DNA of 64,000 bases, taken from contig JAFXTD010000055.1 of NCBI GenBank assembly GCA_017535925.1, positions 62,001 to 126,000 on the forward strand, in the 5' to 3' direction. Positions 49,768 to 57,363 of this stretch are shown one piece after another. Position 1 is the first letter of the stretch. The number at the start of each line of letters is the position of its first letter. The position numbers were made by a program, and so were the translations under genes. This stretch comes from Selenomonadaceae bacterium (lineage in GTDB: Bacteria; Bacillota; Negativicutes; Selenomonadales; Selenomonadaceae). The notes beneath the pieces are model-generated. The model was given only the letters and a program-made list of their open reading frames with translations. It had not been told where the DNA came from and did not search any database.

Positions 49768-50838
49768 ATGGAAAGGGAACTGATACGCTTGGAAAACGTT
49801 GCCAAGTCTTTTGGAAATTTGCTCGTGCTCGACGAAATAGATTTGTCGATACGCGAAAGCGAATTCATTACGCTGTTGGGTCCGTCGGGTTGCGGCAAGA
49901 CGACAATGCTGCGAATTATCGGCGGCTTCGAAACGCCGGACACGGGGCGCGTGATTTTCGACGGCAAAGACATTACAAACCTTCCGCCGAATCGAAGACC
50001 GATTAACACGGTTTTTCAAAAGTATTCTCTCTTTTCACACATGAACGTTGAGGAAAATATCGCCTTCGGTCCGAAAATCGCGGGCAAGTCCTCCGATTAC
50101 ATTCGCGACAAAATTAAATACGCCCTCAAGCTTGTCAACCTCGAAGGCTACGAAAAACACGACGTGACAAAATTGAGCGGCGGGCAACAACAGCGAATTG
50201 CAATCGCCCGCGCCGTCGTCAATGAACCGAAAGTTCTTTTGCTTGACGAGCCGTTGAGCGCTTTGGATTTAAAGTTGCGTCGGAACATGCGCCGCGAACT
50301 TGTCCGAATCAACAAGGAGACCGGCATAACTTTTATCTTCGTGACGCACGACCAAGAAGAGGCTCTGTCGATGAGCGACCGCGTCGTCGTCATGAATCAA
50401 GGTTACATTCAGCAAGTCGGCACGCCCGAAAATGTTTACAACGAGCCGGAAAATGCATTCGTTGCGGATTTTATCGGCGACAGCAACATAATCGACGGCG
50501 TTATGGTTCGTGATAAGGTCGTTCGGATTTTCGGAAGAGAATATCCTTGCGTCGACGAGGGCTTCCCCGCAGAGTGCCCCGTTGATGTTCAGATTCGCCC
50601 CGAAGACATTAAGCTTGCCGCGCCGAGTGAAGGTGCTTTCAACGGCGTGGTGACTCGCGTGGTTTTTTGGGGCATGTCGTATGATATAAACGTCGAGGCT
50701 GACGGCTTCGAGTGGCTTGTTCAATCGACGACGGGACGCACTGTCGGCGAGGAGGTAAGCTTGCACGTTGCGCCCGAAAATATTCAAATCATGAGCAAAC
50801 CTCAATCCGAAGATGAGGAGGTTGCTCATGATGTTTAA
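49768..50838 (+). CDS. potA: Spermidine/putrescine ABC transporter ATPase
   Basis: A 356-residue ATPase that powers polyamine import. Walker A is GPSGCGKTT (near residue 38), the signature is KLSGGQQQRIAIARA, Walker B is VLLLDEPLSALD and the switch His is in FVTHDQEEAL. The Q-loop FQKYSLFSHMNV is typical of PotA. The C-terminal 110 residues form the TOBE regulatory domain (VDVQIRPEDIKL). AGAAGGGTTGCTGGGAG precedes the ATG. It overlaps potB by 11 bases, so the genes form one operon potABCD. Confidence 0.93.
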   Translation: MERELIRLENVAKSFGNLLVLDEIDLSIRESEFITLLGPSGCGKTTMLRIIGGFETPDTGRVIFDGKDITNLPPNRRPINTVFQKYSLFSHMNVEENIAFGPKIAGKSSDYIRDKIKYALKLVNLEGYEKHDVTKLSGGQQQRIAIARAVVNEPKVLLLDEPLSALDLKLRRNMRRELVRINKETGITFIFVTHDQEEALSMSDRVVVMNQGYIQQVGTPENVYNEPENAFVADFIGDSNIIDGVMVRDKVVRIFGREYPCVDEGFPAECPVDVQIRPEDIKLAAPSEGAFNGVVTRVVFWGMSYDINVEADGFEWLVQSTTGRTVGEEVSLHVAPENIQIMSKPQSEDEEVAHDV

Positions 50839-51655
50839 TCTTAACACGAGAAATTTTTTGCTGACGCCTTTTTTAATTTGGGCGGGGCTTTTTATTTTTA
50901 TCCCGCTGGTTTTTATCGTCTGGTACGGCGTGACAGATTACGACGGAAATTTTTCATTGACGAACGTCGGCTTGATATTTGAGCGCGGCTACCTCGACGC
51001 ATTGGAACTTTCAATCGCTTTGGCATTAATCAGCACGGTAATTTGTTTGCTGCTTGCCTACCCGCTGTGCTTAATCTTGACGGAACGCCGGCGCGACAAC
51101 TCGACGATAATTTCATTGCTGTTTATCTTGCCGCTGTGGATGAATTCGCTCTTGTCGACGATGGCTTGGCAAACGATTTTGGAAGGCAACGGCATAATCA
51201 ATCAATTCATGCGGCTGTTGAGCTTGCCCGACCTGCACATGATAAACACGGAAGGCGCAATCGTCTTGGGCATGGTCTACAATTATTTGCCTTACATGGT
51301 TTTGCCGCTGTACATTTCCCTTACGAAAATCGACAAGAGAATTTTGGAGGCGGCGCGGGATTTGGGCGCGAACTCTTGGCAGACGTTCACGAAAATAATT
51401 TTGCCGCTGACAATCCCCGGAGCAATCAGCGGAATCACGATGGTTTTTATTCCCGCGCTCACGACCTTTGTAATCAGTGCATTGCTCGGCGGCGGCAAGT
51501 TGCTTTTAATCGGCAACATAATCGAACAGGAATTTACTTTCCAATACGATTGGCACGTGGGCTGCGCGTTGAGCGTGATTCTCATGGTTTTTATCGTGCT
51601 GAACATGTTGCTGACTGCGGCATTTGACACAAGTCACGAGGAGGAGGATTTTTGA
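50828..51655 (+). CDS. potB: Spermidine/putrescine ABC permease PotB
   Basis: A 275-residue inner-membrane permease with six helices. The cytoplasmic EAA loop reads LEAARDLGANSWQTFTKIILPLTIPG, the docking site for PotA. The N-terminus LTPFLIWAGLFIFIPLVFIV is typical. The ATG at 50828 has GGAGG six bases before it and lies inside the end of potA; a second ATG follows directly. Its stop shares one base with the potC start (TGATG). Confidence 0.92.
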   Translation: MMFNLNTRNFLLTPFLIWAGLFIFIPLVFIVWYGVTDYDGNFSLTNVGLIFERGYLDALELSIALALISTVICLLLAYPLCLILTERRRDNSTIISLLFILPLWMNSLLSTMAWQTILEGNGIINQFMRLLSLPDLHMINTEGAIVLGMVYNYLPYMVLPLYISLTKIDKRILEAARDLGANSWQTFTKIILPLTIPGAISGITMVFIPALTTFVISALLGGGKLLLIGNIIEQEFTFQYDWHVGCALSVILMVFIVLNMLLTAAFDTSHEEEDF

Positions 51656-52443
51656 TGAACTATCTCAAAAAAATTTACCTCGCGACGATATTTTTATTCC
51701 TCTACGCACCGATAGCCGTTTTAATCGCGCAGTCCTTCAACGCCAGCCGTTATCGCGGACATTGGACGGGCGTCACGCTCGATTGGTACACGAAACTTTT
51801 CAACGACACGAGGATAGCCGACGCACTTTCCAACACGCTGTCAATCGGATTATTATCGGCGGGCATTGCGACTCTTTTGGGCTTGATAACCTGCGTTGCA
51901 ATGAAAGAGCTTTCGCGCAAGTGGCGGGCAACCTTCTTAAGCATAACGAACATTCCGATTTTGAACGCTGACATCGTGACGGGAATATCGCTCATGCTTT
52001 TGTTCATGGGCATGGGTCTCAAGCTCGGCTACGTGTCGATTTTGTTGGCGCATATCGTCTTCAACGTGCCGTATGTTATCCTGTGCATAATGCCGCAGCT
52101 TATAGCTTTGGACAAAAGTTTTTACGAGGCGGCGTTGGATTTGGGAGCTACCCCTTTCAAGGCGTTTACGAGTGTCGTCTTGCCCGAATTGCGTCCGAGT
52201 ATCTTCGCGGGATTTCTTTTGGCGTTCACAATGTCTGCTGACGATTTCATAATCACGCACTTCACGAAGGGAGCGGGTGTCGACACTTTGACGACGGCGA
52301 TTTACGCGCAGTTGAAGTTGGGCATTCACCCCGAAATTTACGCGCTGTCGACTTTGGTATTTTTCTTTGTTTTGATATTTGTTTTACTGTTTGCGATAAA
52401 TCGTCGCAAGCTTAAGAAATATGAGGAGGTTTTAAACAATTAG
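51655..52443 (+). CDS. potC: Spermidine/putrescine ABC permease PotC
   Basis: A 262-residue inner-membrane permease, the partner of PotB, with six helices. The EAA loop is YEAALDLGATPFKAFTSVVLPELRPS. The N-terminal YAPIAVLIAQSFNAS and TMSADDFIITHF segments are typical of PotC. It starts one base inside the potB stop. Its last codons, AAC AAT TAG, come from a heptanucleotide repeat, so the natural end has been replaced or extended (VLNN). Confidence 0.92.
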   Translation: MNYLKKIYLATIFLFLYAPIAVLIAQSFNASRYRGHWTGVTLDWYTKLFNDTRIADALSNTLSIGLLSAGIATLLGLITCVAMKELSRKWRATFLSITNIPILNADIVTGISLMLLFMGMGLKLGYVSILLAHIVFNVPYVILCIMPQLIALDKSFYEAALDLGATPFKAFTSVVLPELRPSIFAGFLLAFTMSADDFIITHFTKGAGVDTLTTAIYAQLKLGIHPEIYALSTLVFFFVLIFVLLFAINRRKLKKYEEVLNN

Positions 52444-52466
52444 GAATTAGGAATTGGGAATTGGGA
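52439..52466 (+). repeat. ATTAGGA/ATTGGGA heptanucleotide repeat (4 units) ending potC
   Basis: Two ATTAGGA and two ATTGGGA units. The first supplies the potC stop TAG (52441-52443). The order of units is the same as at the end of the rhodanese gene. Confidence 0.85.
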
Positions 52467-52510
52467 ATGAAAAAACCGGTCCCTTGTCCCTTAATAAGGA
52501 GGTATTTTGA

Positions 52511-53572
52511 ATGAACAAATTTAAAATTCTTGCGCTCTTGCTGGTTAGTCTTTTGGCATTCGGAGTTGCGGGTTGCGGCGGCGGAGACAAAAAAGAAAAC
52601 GTCGTCTACGTCTACAGCTGGGGTGATTATCTTGACCCCGAAGTCTTGAAGATTTTCGAAAAGGAAACGGGCATTCACGTTATCCTCGACGAATTCGACA
52701 CGAACGAAAGCATGTATCCTCGCGTGGCGGAAGGTGCGGTTCATTACGACGTTATTTGCCCGTCCGATTACATGATTCAAAAACTTATCGACAACGATTT
52801 GATTCAGCCGCTTGACTTCACGAAGTTGCCTGATGCAAAAAAATATATCGGCGAGGAATTTTACAAGCAAGCCGAATCCTTCGACCCCGGCAACAAATAT
52901 TCCGTGCCCTATTGCTGGGGAACCGTCGGCATAATCTACGACAAGACGAAAGTCACCGAGCCCGTCGACAGCTGGAATATTCTTTGGAACGACAAATACA
53001 CGGGACAAATTTTAATGCAAGACTCCGCACGCGACGCAATGATGATTCCGCTCAAGCTCATGGGCAAAAGCATGAACGAGACCGACAAAGATGTTTTGGC
53101 TCAAGCTCAAGCAATGTTGAAGAAACAAAAGCCGCTTGTCCAAGCTTACGTTATCGACGAGGTCAAAGAGAAGCTTATCAATTCGGAAGCGGCAATGGGC
53201 GTTGTCTTCAGCGGCGAGGCTCTGATTATCTTGCAACAAAATCCGAACATGGCGTTTGCAATCCCGAAGGAAGGCACGAACTTTTGGATTGACGGTTGGG
53301 TTATCACGAAGGACGCGCAAAACGTCGACAACGCGCATAAATTTATCGACTTCATGTGCCGCCCCGATATCGCCGTCATGAATTTCGATTATCTGGGCTA
53401 CTCGACGCCGAACACCGCCGTTAAAGATTTGGAGGAGGACGAGGAAATTAAAAATTCGCCGATAGCTTTCCCCTCACCCGAAGTCTACAAAGGTCAAGAG
53501 ACTTACAAATATCTCGGCAACCAAATGGACGAGTACTATAACAATCTGTGGATGCAAGTTAAGGTTGATTGA
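52511..53572 (+). CDS. potD: Spermidine/putrescine-binding lipoprotein PotD
   Basis: A 353-residue surface-anchored binding protein with lipobox VAGC (Cys22). The family start VVYVYSWGDYLDPEVLKIFEKETG and YDVICPSDYMIQKL, and the ligand-lining YCWGTVGIIYDK and DARDAMMIPL-like segments (here DSARDAMMIPLKLMG) are present. It delivers polyamine to PotBC. A 67-base gap with a heptanucleotide repeat separates it from potC; AAGGAGG precedes the ATG. Its stop overlaps the glycosylase start by one base. Confidence 0.93.
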   Translation: MNKFKILALLLVSLLAFGVAGCGGGDKKENVVYVYSWGDYLDPEVLKIFEKETGIHVILDEFDTNESMYPRVAEGAVHYDVICPSDYMIQKLIDNDLIQPLDFTKLPDAKKYIGEEFYKQAESFDPGNKYSVPYCWGTVGIIYDKTKVTEPVDSWNILWNDKYTGQILMQDSARDAMMIPLKLMGKSMNETDKDVLAQAQAMLKKQKPLVQAYVIDEVKEKLINSEAAMGVVFSGEALIILQQNPNMAFAIPKEGTNFWIDGWVITKDAQNVDNAHKFIDFMCRPDIAVMNFDYLGYSTPNTAVKDLEEDEEIKNSPIAFPSPEVYKGQETYKYLGNQMDEYYNNLWMQVKVD

Positions 53573-54147
53573 TGAAACTGCCGCGAGAATTTTATTTGCG
53601 TGACGGCTTGACGGTTGCCCGCGAACTTATCGGAAAGAAACTTGTAACGAACTTGCCCGAAGGTTTGACAAGCGGTCTTATCGTCGAGACGGAGGCTTAC
53701 ATGGGCGCGATTGACGCGGCGGCTCATTCCTATCGCGGCAAAACCGAACGCACGAAAATTTTTTACGGCGCGGGCGGCTTCGTCTATGTCTATCTGATTT
53801 ACGGCAGGAACATTTGCACGAACGTCGTTGCCAATGTCGAAGACGTTCCCGAAGCGGTTTTGATTCGCGCCTTGCAACCTGTTGACGGCGTCGAGCTTAT
53901 GAAACGTCGTCGAAACAAAAATAATCTGCGCGAGCTGTGTTCGGGACCGGGCAAGCTCTCTCAAGCATTGGGCATAACGAAAAGTTTTTACGGTTCGGAT
54001 TTATGCGGCGAGGAAATTTTTATCGAGACGGCTGAAACTTTTCCAATCGCGGCGACGAAAAGAATCAACGTCGATTATGCGGGCGAGGCGGCGAATTATC
54101 TTTGGCGATTCGTTGCGGCGGGAAATAAATTTCTTTCGGCGAATTGA
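53572..54147 (+). CDS. 3-methyladenine DNA glycosylase (AAG/MPG family)
   Basis: A 191-residue DNA repair enzyme that cuts alkylated purines from DNA. The family core is intact: ELIGKKLV, the catalytic Glu in GLIVETEAYMGAIDAAAHS, RTKIFYGAGGFVYVYLIYG, and VLIRALQPVDG and LCSGPGKLSQALGI. The start shares one base with the potD stop (TGATG), so it is translationally coupled to the polyamine operon, an odd pairing that may be a lineage habit. It ends 12 bases before the YbjN gene. Confidence 0.9.
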   Translation: MKLPREFYLRDGLTVARELIGKKLVTNLPEGLTSGLIVETEAYMGAIDAAAHSYRGKTERTKIFYGAGGFVYVYLIYGRNICTNVVANVEDVPEAVLIRALQPVDGVELMKRRRNKNNLRELCSGPGKLSQALGITKSFYGSDLCGEEIFIETAETFPIAATKRINVDYAGEAANYLWRFVAAGNKFLSAN

Positions 54148-54159
54148 GGAGGATTTTTC

Positions 54160-54651
54160 ATGGAAGATTTACAACGCGACACGACGGCTCAAATTCGCGC
54201 GGCAGTCGAAAATTTTTTTGAGCGCAACAAAATTAAACACCGCCCCTTCGACGAACACGACGTTGCAAGTGCCGCTTATTCCGTCGAAACAAAATTCAAG
54301 CACACCGGAATTTTTTTTCACGCTCACAAAGATAAACTTCTTATCCGCATTGTGATTCCTCTTCATGCCGGCGAGGAGGAGCGTTTGAAAGTTGCAGAGT
54401 TTCTTCTTCGGGCGAATTACGGCTTGCAAATCGGCTGCTTCGATTTCGACTTCGACGACGGAGAAATTTCTTACAGGGTTTCGATGTTCTGCGGCGAGGA
54501 AGATTTCGCGCCTCCGACTTGCGAGCAAATTGATTACGCCGTGAATATCGGCTTGAACATGATTGAGCAATACGGCGACGCGCTTTTTAAAGTCTTGTTC
54601 GGTTTGGTCGAGCCCGAAGATGCGATTGACGACGCCGAGAAAGACGATTGA
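54160..54651 (+). CDS. YbjN domain-containing protein
   Basis: A 163-residue soluble protein that looks like the YbjN family, related in fold to type III secretion chaperones. The helix-sheet layout with FHAHKDKLLIRIVIPLHAG, then VAEFLLRANYGLQIGCFDFDFDDGEISYRVSM fits. The C-terminus is acidic. The function in this context is unknown. It starts with ATG after GAGGAGG and its stop overlaps the -35 of the tmRNA promoter. Confidence 0.7.
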   Translation: MEDLQRDTTAQIRAAVENFFERNKIKHRPFDEHDVASAAYSVETKFKHTGIFFHAHKDKLLIRIVIPLHAGEEERLKVAEFLLRANYGLQIGCFDFDFDDGEISYRVSMFCGEEDFAPPTCEQIDYAVNIGLNMIEQYGDALFKVLFGLVEPEDAIDDAEKDD

Positions 54652-54676
54652 CAAAAATTTTTCCGCGTGATAAAAT
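54648..54676 (+). promoter_or_regulatory. Sigma-A promoter of ssrA
   Basis: Perfect TTGACA (54648-54653), 17 bases, TAAAAT (54671-54676), 18 bases before the tmRNA 5' end. Confidence 0.75.
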
Positions 54677-54694
54677 TTTGCAACTTTCAACAAA

Positions 54695-55046
54695 GGGGAT
54701 GTAATGGTTTCGACAGGGATGGACGGGGTTCAATAAGCGAGCATCGGCTCCGCAACCGATTCGACAAGCGGAAACTTAAACAATAACTGCGGACACTGAA
54801 GAGTACGCATTGGCGGCTTAATCGCCACGTCGCCTGACTGATTCCCTTCCCGTCAGGTCAGAGTCGACGTCAATAACGGGAATACCGCGTTTGAGAGCAC
54901 TGCAGGGCGCGGGAAATTTCAAAGTGCTTGGCTTTGGCAAGTTTGTCGTCGAGTTTGCTGAAGCTGAAATTTTTCGGCGACTGCGCTCGGAGAAAGTTGA
55001 GCAACGACATTTTTGGACAGGAGTTCGATTCTCCTCATCTCCACCA
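54695..55046 (+). ncRNA. ssrA: tmRNA (transfer-messenger RNA)
   Basis: A one-piece tmRNA of 352 bases that rescues stalled ribosomes. The 5' end GGGGATG pairs with CATCTCC before the encoded CCA to form the acceptor stem, and GGTTTCGACAGGGATGG and the T-arm GGAGTTCGATTCTCC are diagnostic. The tag frame reads ADTEEYALAA then TAA (resume codon GCG at about 54792), ending in the ALAA signal that ClpXP-type proteases recognise. The 3' CCA is encoded at 55044-55046. A strong promoter and a terminator frame it. Confidence 0.95.
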
Positions 55047-55059
55047 ACAAAAAAACAAC

Positions 55060-55095
55060 AGCCCGAAGGTTCCGACCTCCGGGCTTTAAATTTTT
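55060..55095 (+). terminator. Terminator after ssrA
   Basis: AGCCCGAAGGT and ACCTCCGGGCT pair with a four-base loop (one A-C mismatch) and are followed by TTTAAATTTTT. Confidence 0.8.
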
Positions 55096-55117
55096 CAGTT
55101 GCAGAATCTGTAATGAT

Positions 55118-55906
55118 TTATTTCGGTAGCGGCTTCTGATAGAAGAAGGGCTTGTAAGTTTCGTAGCCGATTTGCCTCGAATTTAAAATTGATTCGGTGC
55201 CGCCGACGAAGAGAATTCCGCCGGGCTTGAGTGCCTTGAAGAAATTTTTATAGAGTTCCGCCTTAGCCTCTTCCGTGAAATAAATTACGACGTTGCGGCA
55301 GAGGATGAGGTCGAAATTTGTTTCGAAGCGGTCTTTCAAGAGGTTGTGGCGTTTGAAGTCGACAGCCATTTTGATTTCGGGCTTGATAGAAAATTTTCCT
55401 TCGGGCGTCTTCGTGAAATATTTTATCTTGCGGTCGGGGCGCATTGCCCGAATTTCATCGGCGGTGTAAATGCCTTTCTTTGCCTTGCCGATAATTTCAA
55501 TGTCGAGGTCGGTGGCGAGAATCCTGTGGCGTTTGCCGGGTGCCAGCTCTTTCATGATGATAGACAGAGTGTAGGGCTCCGCGCCGATTGAACAGCCCGC
55601 ACTCCAAATGTTGAGCGAATCGCTGCGTTTGAGAAGATAGGGAATGACATCGCCCTCAAGAATATCAAATTTGTCGGGGTTGCGAAAGAATTCCGAAACG
55701 TTGATTGTCAGATATTCGATGAAGTCCGCGAATTTTTGTTTGTCCCTTACCGCGTCGCTGAAAAAGCTCGTGTAAGACTTGAACGGCGTCTTTTGAATCA
55801 AGTTGTTGATACGCCGCCGCATTTGCTGTTCCTTGTAAAGTTGCAAATCGATTCCGGTTTTGCGATTCAGCTGTTGCTTAAAAAGTTCCCAATCCTTGTC
55901 GTCCAT
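55118..55906 (-). CDS. cheR: Chemotaxis protein methyltransferase CheR
   Basis: A 262-residue cytoplasmic S-adenosylmethionine enzyme that methylates glutamates on chemoreceptors. The N-terminal helical CheR_N domain (residues 1-75) is followed by the catalytic domain with LTINVSEFFRNPDKF, the SAM-binding WSAGCSIGAEPYTLSI, ATDLDIEIIGKAKKG, and DLILCRNVVIYF. The usual C-terminal pentapeptide tether is absent. It stands alone with its own promoter; cheV and cheX are far away in the window. Confidence 0.93.
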   Translation of the reverse strand: MDDKDWELFKQQLNRKTGIDLQLYKEQQMRRRINNLIQKTPFKSYTSFFSDAVRDKQKFADFIEYLTINVSEFFRNPDKFDILEGDVIPYLLKRSDSLNIWSAGCSIGAEPYTLSIIMKELAPGKRHRILATDLDIEIIGKAKKGIYTADEIRAMRPDRKIKYFTKTPEGKFSIKPEIKMAVDFKRHNLLKDRFETNFDLILCRNVVIYFTEEAKAELYKNFFKALKPGGILFVGGTESILNSRQIGYETYKPFFYQKPLPK

Positions 55907-55937
55907 AATTTTTCCCCCTTACCAAAATTTTGTTTGC

Positions 55938-55966
55938 ATTGTAGCAGAGGCAAAGGATAATTTCAA
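55938..55966 (-). promoter_or_regulatory. Sigma-A promoter of cheR
   Basis: On the minus strand TTGAAA (55961-55966), 17 bases, TACAAT (55938-55943), about 31 bases before the ATG. Confidence 0.6.
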
Positions 55967-56037
55967 CACAAAAGCCGCGCCCGAAGACACGACCTTTCCA
56001 AATATTTTAAACGATTAATTGTCAGGAAAATTTCTAA

Positions 56038-56065
56038 TCACTAACAGCTAACCACTAATCACTAA
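56038..56065. repeat. Heptanucleotide repeat 3' of tRNA-Pro (4 units)
   Basis: Units TCACTAA, CAGCTAA, CCACTAA, TCACTAA on the plus strand, two bases from the CCA end of the tRNA gene. Confidence 0.8.
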
Positions 56066-56067
56066 AT

Positions 56068-56144
56068 TGGTCGGGGTGACAGGATTCGAACCTGCGACCC
56101 CCTGCTCCCAAAGCAGATGCCCTACCAAGCTGGGCTACACCCCG
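56068..56144 (-). tRNA. tRNA-Pro (anticodon TGG)
   Basis: A 77-base tRNA gene with encoded CCA. The acceptor stem is CGGGGTG/CACCCCG, the anticodon loop TTTGGGA gives TGG, and the T-arm is GCAGGTTCGAATCCTGT-like. The first base pair C1-G72 is typical of bacterial proline tRNA. It is the only tRNA in the window, and heptanucleotide repeats lie on both sides. Confidence 0.95.
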
Positions 56145-56193
56145 TGCAAAAAATTTTACACAAACGCCGCCGCGCTGTCAAGGTGCAAAGTTG

Positions 56194-56228
56194 TTAGTGG
56201 TCAGTGGTCAGTGGTTAGTGGTCAGTGG
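56194..56228. repeat. Heptanucleotide repeat 5' of tRNA-Pro (5 units)
   Basis: Units TTAGTGG, TCAGTGG, TCAGTGG, TTAGTGG, TCAGTGG, then a broken sixth, 50 bases upstream of the tRNA. It is the reverse-complement form of the family at 56038 (CCACTAA). Confidence 0.85.
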
Positions 56229-56276
56229 TCAGGGTTGCGGTCGAGGGCTCTCTGCTTTTCAATTTATCAACACGCT

Positions 56277-56846
56277 TTAAAAATCTAAACTCATGAAGAC
56301 TTCGCTGCTGTCGAGGTCGAAGATTTGAATTTTGTCTTCGGTGATTAACGCGACGCTCGTGCGCTTGTCGGGTTGGTTCGTCAAATAAGGAGAGACGGTG
56401 CCGGGATTGAGGAAAACAGTTTCGCCGCGCTTTTCGAGGACGGGCTTGTGAATGTGTCCCGTGATAAAAATATCTGCGCGGAAAGTCTTTGCCGTTTTAT
56501 CTTTGTCGGCGTCGGTTGGCAAGAGATGCCCGTGATTAACGACAATCCTCTTGCCGTTTGCAAAGACATGCGCGTAAGGAATTATAACGGGCGTTTCAAG
56601 GACAAGCTGGTCGACTTCCGAATCGCCGTTGCCGCGAGCAATCACGAACGGAATTTTCGAGGCGTTGATAAAATTCGCGAGGGCTTTCGGATTGTAATCA
56701 TTGCCCTTGTAATTGGGATTGTTCGGCCCGTGATAGCAAACATCGCCGGCGTGCAGAATCAAATCCGCGTCGGCGAAAAATTTTTCTGCGGCAAGCTTAA
56801 CGCGCTCGTGGTAGCCGTGAGTATCCGACATAACTCCGATTTTCAT
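56277..56846 (-). CDS. YfcE/MJ0936-type phosphodiesterase
   Basis: A 189-residue calcineurin-like metallophosphoesterase. Metal-binding motifs are SDTHG (residues 7-11), HAGDVCYHGP, RGNGDSEVD, NHGHLLP and ITGHIHKP, all present. E. coli YfcE-like enzymes cleave simple phosphodiesters; the natural substrate is unclear. ATG 56846 is used, since AAGGAG lies eight bases before it, and a GTG three codons upstream is too close. It follows rpiB by 12 bases in one operon. Confidence 0.88.
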   Translation of the reverse strand: MKIGVMSDTHGYHERVKLAAEKFFADADLILHAGDVCYHGPNNPNYKGNDYNPKALANFINASKIPFVIARGNGDSEVDQLVLETPVIIPYAHVFANGKRIVVNHGHLLPTDADKDKTAKTFRADIFITGHIHKPVLEKRGETVFLNPGTVSPYLTNQPDKRTSVALITEDKIQIFDLDSSEVFMSLDF

Positions 56847-56858
56847 TTTGAACACTCC

Positions 56859-57302
56859 TTATTTATTTTCAAGAGCCATGATTTTGTTGACGCGCCGCTC
56901 GTGACGACCGCCCTCAAATTCCGCCGTCAACCAAGCGCGAACAATTTTGCCGGCAATTCCGAAGCCGATAACTCTTCCGCCCATTGCCAAGACGTTTGCA
57001 TTATTGTGTTGGCGGCTCATCGTTGCCGAATAAACATCATTGCACAGCGCGCAACGTATGCCGTGAATTTTGTTCGCCGCAATCGAAATGCCGATACCCG
57101 TGCCGCAGAGGACAATGCCTCTGTCAGCCTCGCCGCTTACAACGTCCGCGCAAACTTTTTCGGCGATGTCGGGATAGTCAACCGCATTTGTCCCGAACGT
57201 CCCGACATCCTTGAACTCAACGTCTCTAAACTCTTTCAAAACTCTTTTGACTGCCTCTTTGAGGTCAACTGCTCCGTGGTCGCTTCCGATTGTGATTTTC
57301 AT
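56859..57302 (-). CDS. rpiB: Ribose 5-phosphate isomerase B
   Basis: A 147-residue enzyme of the pentose phosphate pathway, interconverting ribose 5-phosphate and ribulose 5-phosphate. Start MKITIGSDHGAVDLKE, then the active-site Cys and phosphate loop in GIVLCGTGIGISIAANK, and HNNANVLAMGGRVIG are all RpiB. ATG 57302 is used because AAAGGAG precedes it. It heads a two-gene operon with the phosphodiesterase. Confidence 0.93.
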   Translation of the reverse strand: MKITIGSDHGAVDLKEAVKRVLKEFRDVEFKDVGTFGTNAVDYPDIAEKVCADVVSGEADRGIVLCGTGIGISIAANKIHGIRCALCNDVYSATMSRQHNNANVLAMGGRVIGFGIAGKIVRAWLTAEFEGGRHERRVNKIMALENK

Positions 57303-57334
57303 CTTGCCTGCTCCTTTCAAAAAAGTTTACGTCG

Positions 57335-57363
57335 ATTATATTTCCATGCAGAAAATTTTTCAA
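57335..57363 (-). promoter_or_regulatory. Sigma-A promoter of rpiB
   Basis: On the minus strand TTGAAA (57358-57363), 17 bases, perfect TATAAT (57335-57340). Its -35 overlaps the thyX stop. Confidence 0.7.

Noticed and set aside
54891-55139. 82-codon ORF over the tmRNA 3' half
   Set aside because: It lies inside ssrA and across its terminator, and has no protein-like pattern.
56067-56288. Plus-strand ORF reading GVTGFEPATPCSQSRCP and then SGQWSVVSGQWS
   Set aside because: It is the antisense of tRNA-Pro followed by the translated heptamer array, a well-known type of false gene.
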